A program made the translations under genes and the position numbers. Of a DNA stretch of 64,000 bases, positions 27,201 to 34,373 are shown in pieces (positions within the stretch are counted from its first letter, which is position 1; every line of letters begins with the position of its first letter). The stretch comes from Streptomyces sp. LUP30 (lineage in GTDB: Bacteria > Actinomycetota > Actinomycetes > Streptomycetales > Streptomycetaceae): assembly GCF_001746365.1 (NCBI RefSeq), contig NZ_MJAJ01000007.1, forward strand, positions 249,209 to 313,208, read 5' to 3'. Below the pieces are notes generated by a model, which was not told the origin of the DNA, did not search any database, and saw nothing but the letters and a program-made list of their open reading frames with translations.

Positions 27201-27842
27201 TCGTGGATCCGGCGCTGCCTCAACAACCGGGGTCTGCTGCTGGAGGCGCTCGGGCGGTACGAGGAGTCGGGGGCTGCGCTGCGCCAGAGCCTGGAGTTCT
27301 CACGGCAGTTGGGCGACCCGCACGGCGAGGCCGTCACCCACAGCCATCTCGGCAACCTGTACGAGCACACCGATCCGCGCGCCGCCATCGAGCAGCACCG
27401 GCGTTCCCTGGCCATCGGGGTCGGTATCGGGGCCGTCATCGTGCAGCACTCGGCGCACTGCAACATCGGCTACGCGCATCTCACGCTGGGGGAGCCGGCC
27501 GCCGCGCTGCCGCACTTCGAGGAGAGCCTGCGCATTCTCGGCGGGCACGGCGACTGGCACGGCGAGTCGCAGACGCGGCTGGGGCTGGTGCGCGCCCTGC
27601 GTCCGCTGGGCCGTGCCGAACGGGCGCTGGGGGAGTGCGCCGAGCTGCTGCGCCGCGCCGAGGCCCGTGCCGACCGTTACACGGCCGGTCTGGCCCGGCA
27701 CCAGCACGGTCTGCTGCTGCGGGAGCAGGGACATGCGGAGCAGGCGCACGAGGAGTGGCGGTCGGCGCTCGACGCGCTGGGCGGGACGGACGAGAAGGCG
27801 GTCACGGGGGAGCTGAGGAAGCTGCTCGCCGGCCAGGTCTGA
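24294..27842 (+). CDS. AfsR/SARP-family regulator with NB-ARC and TPR domains
   Basis: 1182-residue regulator. An OmpR-type winged helix (LRFGLLG, then SPKARALLAALLLEAGRTV and LHNHVTRLRRLLDD) and a bacterial transcriptional activator domain to about residue 300 make the SARP part. An NB-ARC ATPase follows with Walker A GTAGVGKS (about 443) and LLLLDD (about 520). The C-terminal third is TPR-rich. Oddities: about 55 extra residues split the winged helix near its start, and low-complexity linkers include an SQSQSQ run and an AAGAAG run encoded by microsatellites. Start GTG 24294 or ATG 24297/24309. Targets are not adjacent, so it may act globally or on a distant cluster. Confidence 0.9.
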   Translation: MMGGVMRRYGLRFGLLGPPVLYTADMTEAAAEPGPQAGPRSEPRPGPEFVAHAEPVSHDRPEAAAPCETLRRARAPYETVRSPKARALLAALLLEAGRTVPVDSLKEALWGGAPPASAQASLHNHVTRLRRLLDDPRRLRAVASGYQLRVEQGELDVHVFERHVAAARGAHAARNWERVLRECAAALALWRGDPLSGLPAELGGYAFVRRLREARLLLLEWRHDAELALGEGRFEQRIPELTALAAEHPLRESFHRQLMLALHRTGRQAEALAVHRDLRTRLVEDLGVEPGPAVREAHAEVLGPTTDALTVTSSAVTPSALPPSAVPPSATAASATVPLHTATPAPASAPPCSPERDSASRWARRPCPAQLPAPAAHFTGRLEILRRLRHTLASDRADPSDPSGLFDPSVLGEGRGEGGGGGPGEGIGPAVVVLSGTAGVGKSALALQAAHALRERFPDGQLYLHLHGATPGMTPLTAGQALTALLRDLGVEPRHIPEHPDAGAALLRTLLAPTRTLLLLDDAANAAQVRPLLPAGVGCAVIVTSRSPLTVLDGAHRFPLPPLSGEDSAALLRAASGTGEGRTELNAGHPLVGLTGRLPLALRVVAARLAARSALTPDVLARQLAEAESRLTHLEYDDLSVRRSLAVAHDALAVSRREVDQDAALVLRRIGALDLPAYGVPLLARLIGVDEPRAEAALNRLVDVALLEERAYGRYTPHDLVRDFARELAEADIASHSVADATSTSTSTLTSTPTPQSIQSQSQSQSQSQSQARARAVALHWYAAVAERVLVAVVEAGLDLDDRRRPTAAQPPAHAAYLADAPPFAGPEEAFAWADAELANVVALVESSAAAGAAGAAGVAGAAGAAGAEATADAASHGSPAPAAEAGEAALVSTLLRLIFPCLQRRGRVAEMEVLGRTALRVARRLGDPAAEAYALGDLAGLHFLTGRQSDALDLNGRALAIWRRLGRLSWIRRCLNNRGLLLEALGRYEESGAALRQSLEFSRQLGDPHGEAVTHSHLGNLYEHTDPRAAIEQHRRSLAIGVGIGAVIVQHSAHCNIGYAHLTLGEPAAALPHFEESLRILGGHGDWHGESQTRLGLVRALRPLGRAERALGECAELLRRAEARADRYTAGLARHQHGLLLREQGHAEQAHEEWRSALDALGGTDEKAVTGELRKLLAGQV
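26516..26603 (+). repeat. Coding microsatellites in the SARP gene
   Basis: CTCGAC-type hexamers (about 26516-26557), then six exact CAGTCC hexamers (26568-26603), encode Ser-Thr and Ser-Gln runs between the NB-ARC and TPR parts. Copy-number change in hexamers keeps the frame. Confidence 0.9.
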
Positions 27843-29591
27843 CTACTTCGCGTCGGCATAGCACTCCACCACCGCGGTGGTGAACGGGAACCGCACCGGC
27901 GTCTCCCCGAACGTCAGCCGTCCGGCCAGGTCGGACGCCTCGCGGATCGCGGCGGCCACTGTCTCGGCCTCCTCCGCGGGACAGTGCACGATCACCTCGT
28001 CGTGCTGGAAGAAGACCAGCTCGGCCGCCATCCCGGCACAGGCCTGCCGCAACGCGGCGAGCAGCAGCAGCGTCCAGTCGGCGGCGCTGCCCTGGACGAC
28101 GAAGTTGCGGGCGAAGCGCCCACGCGCGCGGGCGTTGGTCGAGGCGTATCCCGGCACCCACTCCTGTCCGTCGCCCTCGGCGTCACCGTCGCCTCGCAGC
28201 CGCCTCTCCGGGTGCCCCGCCCCGGGGCCGTCGGAGTCGTCCTCGGGCAGCGGGATGCCGGCCTCCTCCGATGCTCCGTCGCCGTTGCGGACGGCCGGTG
28301 GGCAGGTCCGCCCCAGCCAGGTCCGTACGAGGCGGCCCTCCTCGCCGGCCTTGGCCGCCTCGTCGACATAGGCCACCGCGCGGGGGAAGCGGCGGCGCAG
28401 TGCCGCGAGGTTCTTCAGACCGTCCCCCGAGGTCTGTCCGTAGACCGCGCCGAGGACGGCGAGCTTGGCCTGGTCGCGGTCGCCGGAGAAGGCGCGGTCG
28501 GAGACGGACTGGTAGAGGTCGCTCTCCCTGCCCGCGACCTCCATCAGCCCCGGGTCGCGGGAGATCGCCGCCAGCACGCGGGGCTCCATCTGGTCGGCGT
28601 CGGCGACGACGAGCCGCCAGCCGGGGTCGGCGACCACGGCGCGCCGGATGACCTTGGGGATCTGCAGAGCGCCTCCGCCGTTGGTGACCCAGCGCCCGGT
28701 GACCGTGCCGTGCGCGAGGAACTCCGGCCGGAACCGCCCGTCGCGCACCCAGTCCTGCAGCCAGGACCAGCCGTGGGCCACCCAGATGCGGTACAGCTTC
28801 TTGTACTCGATCAACGGCTTCACGGCCGGATGGTCGAGGGACTGGATCTCCCAGCGGCGGGTCGAGCGGACCCTGATCCCGGCCTGGGTGAAGGCCTTGA
28901 CGACGTCGGCGGGCAGGTCGGGGCGGACCCGGCGGCCGAAGGCGGCCGACACCTCGTCGGCCAGCTCGGCCAGCCGGCGGGGCTCGCCGCCGCCCGTGTA
29001 GCGGTCGCCGAGCAGGTCGTGCAGGACCGCACGGTGCACCTGCGCGCTCCAGGGCAGCCCGGCCCGGTTCATCTCGGCGGCCACCAGCATCCCGGCCGAC
29101 TCGGCCGCCGTCAGCAGTCGCATGCGCGCCGGGTGTTCCGCGCGTTCGTGCCGTCGCTGCTGCTCGGCGTAGACGGCGAGGAGGTCTTCGAGAGGGAGCC
29201 GGGCGGCGGCCTGCGGCTCGAACAGCGGGGACTGCGCGCCGGGTGCGGCAGCGCGCGGCGGCGGATCCGGCGGTACGGGGCCGCCGCGCAGCCGGGCCAG
29301 GGCGGCGGCCGCCGAGCGGGGCTCGCCCGACCGGCCCTCGTGGCCCAGCAGGAGGGTTTCGGCGTCCTCGACGTCGTAGCACCGCTGCACCCGCACCCCA
29401 TCGGCGAGCAGCGGTGGATACACCTCGGCCGTGGAGCGCCAGACCCAGCGGGTGACGTCCGGCCGCTCGCGCACGGCACGGGCGAGGTCGGGTTCCCGCA
29501 GCACCGGACCGGCGGGCAGCCCGCCGGGGCCGAGGGGGGCGACCTCCACGCCACCGTCCTCGGCCGGAGCGAGCGCCCACCGGTCGGCCAT
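27843..29591 (-). CDS. Family A DNA polymerase, actinobacterial PolA paralogue with degenerate exonuclease domain
   Basis: 582 residues, much shorter than PolI. Polymerase motifs: A as DADQMEPRVL (Asp331), B as RDQAKLAVLGAVYGQTSG (R372, K376) and C as HDE (530-532), so catalytic acids are kept. In motif B the usual Phe/Tyr that selects nucleotides is Leu380. An acidic insert (about 431-480) interrupts the palm. The N-terminal 150 residues occupy the 3'-5' exonuclease position but show none of its DxE or YxxxD motifs. Its stop touches the SARP stop with no gap (27842/27843), so the two genes converge. Repair or translesion synthesis is inferred. Confidence 0.88.
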   Translation of the reverse strand: MADRWALAPAEDGGVEVAPLGPGGLPAGPVLREPDLARAVRERPDVTRWVWRSTAEVYPPLLADGVRVQRCYDVEDAETLLLGHEGRSGEPRSAAAALARLRGGPVPPDPPPRAAAPGAQSPLFEPQAAARLPLEDLLAVYAEQQRRHERAEHPARMRLLTAAESAGMLVAAEMNRAGLPWSAQVHRAVLHDLLGDRYTGGGEPRRLAELADEVSAAFGRRVRPDLPADVVKAFTQAGIRVRSTRRWEIQSLDHPAVKPLIEYKKLYRIWVAHGWSWLQDWVRDGRFRPEFLAHGTVTGRWVTNGGGALQIPKVIRRAVVADPGWRLVVADADQMEPRVLAAISRDPGLMEVAGRESDLYQSVSDRAFSGDRDQAKLAVLGAVYGQTSGDGLKNLAALRRRFPRAVAYVDEAAKAGEEGRLVRTWLGRTCPPAVRNGDGASEEAGIPLPEDDSDGPGAGHPERRLRGDGDAEGDGQEWVPGYASTNARARGRFARNFVVQGSAADWTLLLLAALRQACAGMAAELVFFQHDEVIVHCPAEEAETVAAAIREASDLAGRLTFGETPVRFPFTTAVVECYADAK

Positions 29592-29630
29592 GCTGCGAGT
29601 GTGGCAGGGGGGTCTGACAACGGCCCTTCC

Positions 29631-30380
29631 TCAGCCCTCGTGCCGTTCCTCCTCCTCGTGCGCCTTCACCAGTTCGGCGAGGGACTTCGCCACGAACCGC
29701 TCGGTCTCCGCCTTGTCGACGCCGAGGCCGCTGAGCACGCCTTCGCCGTTCTCGTGCTCCAGCAGGGCGAGCAGGAGGTGCTCGGTTCCCACATAGTTGT
29801 GGCCGAGGCGGAGCGCCTCACGGAAGGTGAGTTCGAGGACCTTCTTGGCGTCCGCGCCGTAGGGGACCAGCTCCGGCGGGTCCTCGACGGGCGACGGGAG
29901 CACGGCGGTGGCCGCCTCGCGGACGGCCTCCGGGGAGACGCCCTGCTCGGCGATCGCCTTCGCGGCGAGGCCCGACGGTTCGGCCAGCAGACCGAGCACC
30001 AGGTGCGCGGGCAGGCCTTCGGCGTTGCCGGCCGCCCTGGACTCGTTGTGGGCCGCCATGACCACGTTGCGTGCGCGAGGGGTGTAGCGGCTGAAGTTCT
30101 GGTTGGCGTCGAGGTCGGCCGACTCCTTGGGCACGAACCTCTTCTGGGCGGCCTGCCGGGTGACGCCCATGCTGCGGCCGATGTCGGTCCAGGAGGCGCC
30201 CGAGCGGCGGGCCTGGTCGACGAAGTGACCGATGAGGTGGTCCGCCACGTCGCCGAGGTGGTCGGCGGCGATGACGGCGTCCTGGAGCTGATCGAGCGGC
30301 TCGTTGTGGACCTTCTTGATGGCGTCGATCAGGTCGTCGAGACGGATGGACGAAGTGGTGCCGGGGCGTTGATTCGTCAT
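29631..30380 (-). CDS. HTH protein with Clp N-terminal (Clp-N) repeats
   Basis: 249 residues. The N-terminal 80 contain a helix-turn-helix, SWTDIGRSMGVTRQAAQKRF. The rest is a Clp-N double repeat (RYTPRARNVVMAAHNESRA...GLPAHLVLGLLAEPSG; LRLGHNYVGTEHLLLALLEHENGEG), the adaptor-binding domain of ClpC/ClpA, but no AAA+ ATPase follows. It may sense or compete for Clp substrates or adaptors and control its own promoter. ATG at 30380 lies 2 nt from a 17-bp palindrome that overlaps the expected ribosome site, and the promoter predicts a leaderless mRNA. The polymerase gene is 39 bp downstream and probably cotranscribed. Confidence 0.88.
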   Translation of the reverse strand: MTNQRPGTTSSIRLDDLIDAIKKVHNEPLDQLQDAVIAADHLGDVADHLIGHFVDQARRSGASWTDIGRSMGVTRQAAQKRFVPKESADLDANQNFSRYTPRARNVVMAAHNESRAAGNAEGLPAHLVLGLLAEPSGLAAKAIAEQGVSPEAVREAATAVLPSPVEDPPELVPYGADAKKVLELTFREALRLGHNYVGTEHLLLALLEHENGEGVLSGLGVDKAETERFVAKSLAELVKAHEEEERHEG

Positions 30381-30427
30381 GTGTCAACCTTAGGTTGACA
30401 GTAGAAGGGCGTCAACCCAAGGTTGTC
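30381..30427 (-). promoter_or_regulatory. Operator-promoter: -35 and -10 each inside a 17-bp palindrome
   Basis: On the minus strand, GTCAACC-TAA-GGTTGAC (30383-30399) and GACAACC-TTG-GGTTGAC (30411-30427, one mismatch) lie 28 bp apart centre to centre. The second contributes the -35 TTGACG (30410-30415). The first contains the -10 TAAGGT (30387-30392). The spacer is exactly 17 nt. Six nt separate the -10 from the ATG, so transcription should start at or next to the start codon. Confidence 0.8.
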
Positions 30428-30595
30428 ATTCGCGACTGACCGCGCGGGAGCCGCGGAGCCACCCTGTGCGGCGCAGCAGCCGTGCCGCACCCCACAGGAG
30501 CCGTGCCGACGCCGTCCCGACGGAGTCCCCGCTCCGTGTCGCTCCCGCCCGTCCCGCGCGTGGGCGCCGTTTCGTCCCCATGGCACGATCGACCG

Positions 30596-31732
30596 GTGAG
30601 CAGCACCAGCAGCAACCCGGCCGACACCGTCGAACGCGCCTTCCGGGCAGCCCTCCACGACAGCGCCGACGCCGCCCTCGACACGGGCGCGTCGCTCCTC
30701 GCCGCCGACCCCGCGACCGACACGGAACTCACGCGCCGGGGCGTGGAGTTCGTCGCGGCGCTCTGGCGACGGGGCTGGCAGCCCGCGGACGCGGTGCGGA
30801 TCGTGCGCCGCGAGCTGGACGCCGTCCACGTGGGCCTGGCGACGGCGTTGATCCGCGCGCAGGCGCGTGACGACCGGGCGCGCGGCCGGCGCTGGGCGGA
30901 CCAGCTGGCGGACCTGCCGGCCGACCCGCCGGCCCCCACCGACCGTTTCTCGTACGCGACCGCGGTCCTGGAGCTCTACCGCCTGCTGCTGCGCCTGCCC
31001 GCCCTCGAACCCCTCCAGGAGCGCGAGCCGCACCGGCAGTCCCGGCCGGGCTCGCACTCGCGCATGCTCACCCGCATCCGCGCACTCCTCGCCAAGGCCG
31101 AGGCGACCGGGTTCCCGCAGGAGGCCGAGGCGCTCACCGCGAAGGCGCAGGAGCTGATGGCCCGGCACAGCGTCGACGAGGCGCTGCTCGACGCCCAGGC
31201 GCCGGACCCGGACGCGCCCGGCGCCTGCCGGATCGGCGTCGAACCGCCCTATGAGCAGGCGAAGGCGGTGCTGCTGGACGCGGTGGCCGGGGCCAACCAC
31301 TGCCGGGCGGTGTGGAACGAGTCCTTCGCCTTCTCCACGGTCGTCGGATTCGAGGCCGACCTGGAGACGGTCGAGCTGCTGTACACCTCGTTGCTGGTGC
31401 AGGCGCAGTCCGCGATGGCGAAGGCGGAGGAGGCCCAGCGGGCCGGGGGACGCAGGCGGACCAAGACCTTCCGGCAGTCTTTCCTCGCCGCCTACGCCCA
31501 CCGCATAGGCGCCCGCCTCGGCGAGATCGCCGCGGCCGCCGAGACCACGGTGAACGACGATCTGCTGCCGGTCCTCGCCACGCGCGCGGTCGCGGTCACC
31601 GCGGCGACGGACCGGATGTTCCCGCAGACGGTGTCCACACGTCTGCGCGGTGTCACCGACGAGGCGGGCTGGACCGAGGGCGCCGAAGCGGCCGACCGGG
31701 CCCGCATGCGGTCCCGGCCCCGGCTGCCCTGA
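30596..31732 (+). CDS. DUF2786-domain protein
   Basis: 378 residues. The DUF2786 signature SRMLTRIRALLAKAEATGFPQEAEALTAKAQELMARHSVDEALL is central (about residues 155-200). The N-terminal part is helical and Ala/Arg-rich. The C-terminal part has an ATDRMFP segment. DUF2786 proteins have no fixed function; plasmid and phage homologues suggest DNA or peptidase-linked roles. I chose GTG at 30596 (VSSTSSNPADTVERAF) because the upstream open frame is Pro/Arg-rich and not coding-like. The last codons and stop are duplicated 39 bp downstream. It converges with a lipoprotein gene. Confidence 0.8.
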   Translation: MSSTSSNPADTVERAFRAALHDSADAALDTGASLLAADPATDTELTRRGVEFVAALWRRGWQPADAVRIVRRELDAVHVGLATALIRAQARDDRARGRRWADQLADLPADPPAPTDRFSYATAVLELYRLLLRLPALEPLQEREPHRQSRPGSHSRMLTRIRALLAKAEATGFPQEAEALTAKAQELMARHSVDEALLDAQAPDPDAPGACRIGVEPPYEQAKAVLLDAVAGANHCRAVWNESFAFSTVVGFEADLETVELLYTSLLVQAQSAMAKAEEAQRAGGRRRTKTFRQSFLAAYAHRIGARLGEIAAAAETTVNDDLLPVLATRAVAVTAATDRMFPQTVSTRLRGVTDEAGWTEGAEAADRARMRSRPRLP

Positions 31733-31775
31733 CGCCGCCCGGCGGCCGCCCTGACGCCCCGGCTGCCCTGACGCC
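31718..31775 (+). repeat. Direct repeat that duplicates the end of the DUF2786 gene
   Basis: The 19-nt sequence CCCCGGCTGCCCTGACGCC, which spans the last codons and stop, occurs at 31718-31736 and 31757-31775. A shorter GCCCTGACGCC copy sits between them. Confidence 0.9.
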
Positions 31776-31804
31776 CCGGGTTGCCACGGCGCTCCCGGCG
31801 CAGG

Positions 31805-32350
31805 TCAGTCGCCCGCCTGCGTGAAGGCGCTCACCGTGGCGTCCGGCTTGCCCTTGCTCTTCAGCGCGACGTCGCCGTACGACCAGTCGAAGCTCACGGT
31901 GGACGAGGCGTCCGGCAGGCCGTACTTCACCGTCTTGACGGCGAGGCTCTTGTCGCCGCCCTTCTCGCCGCGCACATAGGTGATCGTGAAGGAGGCGGTC
32001 CCCTGTGCCGGGAGGGTCAGCGCCTGCGCCTCGGCGGCGCCGTCCTCGGCCACGGTCGCGGAGGCGCCGTCGGCCTGCAGAGCCACCTTGGGGAAGCCCT
32101 TGAGGGTGCACTTCGCACCCTTGTTGGTGAGCGTGACGGTGACGTTGCCGGTGTCCCCGGCGGCGGGGGCGGCGTCGACGGGACCGACCTCCTGGCCGAG
32201 GCCGTCGGCGGTGCAGGCGCCGCCGGTCGGGGCGGTCGAGCCGGCGGCCTTGCTCTCGTCGCCGCCGGAGTCGCTGTCGTCCCCGCCTCCGCAGGCGGTG
32301 AGGAGCAGGGCCGCGGCGAGGGCGGTGACGGTGATGGGAACGGCGCGCAT
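31805..32350 (-). CDS. DUF4232-like secreted lipoprotein
   Basis: 181 residues. The lipobox LLTAC (Cys about 20) follows a short basic start and hydrophobic core, then a GGGDDSDSGG linker. The mature domain matches the DUF4232 pattern of actinobacterial lipoproteins: GQEVGPVDAAPAAGDTGNVTVTLTNKGAKCTLKGFPKVALQ, with one Cys pair (ACTADG, KCTLKG), then a beta-rich end. It is exposed on the outer face of the membrane; function unknown. ATG at 32350 follows AGGA. The upstream gene is another lipoprotein on the same strand. Confidence 0.85.
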   Translation of the reverse strand: MRAVPITVTALAAALLLTACGGGDDSDSGGDESKAAGSTAPTGGACTADGLGQEVGPVDAAPAAGDTGNVTVTLTNKGAKCTLKGFPKVALQADGASATVAEDGAAEAQALTLPAQGTASFTITYVRGEKGGDKSLAVKTVKYGLPDASSTVSFDWSYGDVALKSKGKPDATVSAFTQAGD

Positions 32351-32444
32351 GAGTGATTCCTAGGGTTTCGTGACGGTGCTCGATGGATCATCACGCACGC
32401 GTGCGGCGGTACTTCGCGCGCCCCCCGTTTCTGTGACGGCTCGG

Positions 32445-32972
32445 CTACCCGAGCCCCGGCGTGGGCAGTCCTGAGGGCCACTGGCCGCCCTGCGCCTTGG
32501 CGAACGTCTCCTTGCCGGCCGTGCCCGACCAGGTGACCTTGAGGGACTTCGCGTCGACGGAGTCGACCATCCCGGTCGACCGGTCGTCCTTGCCGGCGCT
32601 GCACTTGAGGTGGATCATCCGCATGCCCGCCTCCTTGCCCGCCGTGCCGCTGCACACCGCCCCGCCGGTCACGAAAAGGGCGGCCTGCTTCCCGGTGACG
32701 ATCAGGGCGACGGCCTTGCCGTCCGTCGTGGCGAGCCAGCTCCCCTCCAGTTCGTCGGAGGGGGAGACGGACGCCGATGCCGACGCGCCGCCCGTGGCGT
32801 TCGTGCCGCCGGCGTCCGCGGTCGCCGTCGTGGACGGCGTGGCCGGGGAGCCGTCGGACCCGCCGTCGTCGCTGCACGCGGTCAGGGCGAGCGCGCCCGC
32901 CAACGCGGCGGCCGCGGCCGCGGCCCGCACCGGCCGACGGGACGTGCCCCGCGAGAAGATCGCCGAAGTCAC
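32445..32972 (-). CDS. Secreted lipoprotein, function unknown
   Basis: 175 residues. A basic start (VTSAIFSRGTSRRPVR), Ala-rich core and lipobox LTAC (Cys about 35) mark a lipoprotein. A Gly/Ser/Thr/Ala linker leads to a beta-rich domain beginning LEGSWLATTDGKAVALIVTG, with cysteines in VCSGTAG and LKCSAGK that could pair. GTG at 32972 is preceded by GGGAG; the longer frame to 33077 is Pro/Arg-rich and unlikely. It probably shares a transcript with the lipoprotein 94 bp downstream. No family is recognised. Confidence 0.8.
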   Translation of the reverse strand: MTSAIFSRGTSRRPVRAAAAAAALAGALALTACSDDGGSDGSPATPSTTATADAGGTNATGGASASASVSPSDELEGSWLATTDGKAVALIVTGKQAALFVTGGAVCSGTAGKEAGMRMIHLKCSAGKDDRSTGMVDSVDAKSLKVTWSGTAGKETFAKAQGGQWPSGLPTPGLG

Positions 32973-33141
32973 TGCTAGCTCCCAAGCTGTGCTGTAGCCG
33001 GCCGGCCCGGTCGTCGGCCGCGAGGACCGCAGGGGCCGGGGGCCTGGAGGGTCCGAGGGTCCGGGGGTTCGCAGCAAGCTACCAGCGACCTGCTGCGGAG
33101 TTGGGAGAGGGCGCTCCTCCCGTCCGCGACCGCCCCCTGAC

Positions 33142-33213
33142 CCGTCCCGAGATCCGGCCCGGGCCCTCTCCCTCCCGCGACGCCCTCTGAACCGTCCCGA
33201 GATCCGGCCCGGG
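33142..33213. repeat. 22-bp direct repeat, 50-bp period
   Basis: An identical 22-base block beginning CCGTCCCGAGATCC and ending CCCGGG occurs at 33142-33163 and 33192-33213, with similar flanks (CCCTCTCCCTCC and CGTCCCCCTCC). Confidence 0.85.
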
Positions 33214-33893
33214 GCGTCCCCCTCCCGGGCCCGGATCGGCCGATCCTCCGGTCAGGGGGCGGGAGGAACGGCCCGCCTCCGCCAAGATGTGTCCTGTACG
33301 CGCCCCTCCCGTCCACTCCGCCCCGTCGGGGGGCCGCCGTGCTGCGCAGACCCGCCTCCGCCGTTCCTGTGGACGGGCTCCTCCGTTCGTACGAGCGAAT
33401 TCACTCCGCCCGTCCATCCCTTCGAGTCGCACATGCCCGGCGCCTCACCGACGACCGGCCGACCCGTCGCTCATACGCCCGGCCGCCCGCGCCTCGCGCC
33501 CGCGCCCGATTCCGCGCCCGATTCCGCTCCTCGTGGGCGGGGTCGCGGTCGTCGTCGGTGGACGCCATGGGCAGGGGACGCCCGAGCGGGCGCGGACTTC
33601 CCGGACCCGCGGGCGACGCCGAATCCGGTCCGCGGGAGTCGCGCCGGGTCCCGAGCGGATGCCGGGAGTCCGCCGGAACGGCGTCCTACGGACCGGCGCC
33701 GGCCGCGCCCTCCGTGCGACCGCGGCCGATCCGTTCCCCCGTCGAAGGAACAGGACGGGCGTGCTGAGCGTCTGTTCCTCATATACGGATGGTTCGATCC
33801 GGACGACTTTCGCGGAGAGCCCATGACAGGCCCGCGAAGCGGAACGGGCCGGGTAAAGCAGGCGTCAAAGCTGTAACCACTCAAGCACCGCGC

Positions 33894-33940
33894 GTGCACG
33901 TGCATCTGCTCATGCGACTGCATGTGAACAGAGCTATGAT
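33894..33940 (+). promoter_or_regulatory. Promoter and candidate operator of the DUF397 gene
   Basis: GTGCACGTGCATCTGC (33894-33909) holds a TGCACGTGCA palindrome. It is followed by CATGC-gact-GCATG (33911-33924) and a strong -10, TATGAT (33935-33940). No good -35 exists, as expected if an activator binds the upstream element. The same 16 nt recur upstream of the neighbouring ATPase gene. Confidence 0.65.
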
Positions 33941-34002
33941 CCGGGACAGTTGACAACGGCACCAATGGCCGCACGAGCCAGTGCACCACCAGGGAGCGAC
34001 CT

Positions 34003-34263
34003 GTGGACCACCACGTTGACGGGGGGCACGACGTGTACAACGGCATGACGGCCACACAGCTGTACGGGGTTGCCTGGCAGAAGAGCCGGCACAGCAACTC
34101 GCAGGGTTCGTGCGTGGAGTTCGCCCGACTGCCGGGCGGTGACGTGGCCGTGCGCAACTCGCGTTTCCCCGACGGTCCCGCGCTCGTCTACACGCGCGCC
34201 GAGATCGAGGCCATGCTGCTGGGCATCAAGGACGGCGAGTTCGACCATCTGATCGCGAGCTGA
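34003..34263 (+). CDS. DUF397 protein (WhiJ-system partner)
   Basis: 86-residue DUF397 protein. The core WQKSRHSNSQGSCVEFARLPGGDVAVRNSRFPDGPALVYTRAEIEAML is the family pattern (W-K-S-S-x-S, one Cys, RDSK-like NSRFPDGP). DUF397 proteins are abundant in Streptomyces, usually next to an XRE/DUF5753 regulator and a GHKL ATPase, and in the WhiJ case are proposed to relieve repression by the XRE protein. GTG at 34003 follows GGGAG. The ATPase gene converges on it and the XRE gene lies 0.9 kb on. Confidence 0.93.
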   Translation: MDHHVDGGHDVYNGMTATQLYGVAWQKSRHSNSQGSCVEFARLPGGDVAVRNSRFPDGPALVYTRAEIEAMLLGIKDGEFDHLIAS

Positions 34264-34342
34264 CACGCTCGACGTCGTCGCGGCCGTCCCACCCCGTCGT
34301 CTCTTCAACGGGCCAGCTCTCCGCTCCGGCACAACGCGCGTA

Positions 34343-34372
34343 GAACCGCGGCGTCAGAACGCGCCGCGGTTC
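34343..34372. terminator. Bidirectional hairpin between DUF397 and ATPase genes
   Basis: A perfect 11-bp stem, GAACCGCGGCG with CGCCGCGGTTC, encloses an 8-nt loop. It sits 79 bp after the DUF397 stop and 1 bp from the ATPase stop on the other strand. Confidence 0.85.
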
Positions 34373-34373
34373 C

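Larger units (their letters stand above)
32973..34002. other. Kilobase-long intergenic region, no convincing gene
   Basis: About 1 kb between divergent genes. It has a 50-bp-period direct repeat near 33142. Open frames across 33289-33876 are Arg/Pro/Ser-rich and lack a ribosome site or family motif. The right end (33890-34002) is the promoter of the DUF397 gene. A lost or unrecognised small gene is possible. Confidence 0.5.

Noticed and set aside
33289..33876. Plus-strand open frame of 195 codons before the DUF397 gene
   Set aside because: Pro/Arg/Ser-rich with no ribosome site, no family motif, and competing frames of equal length.
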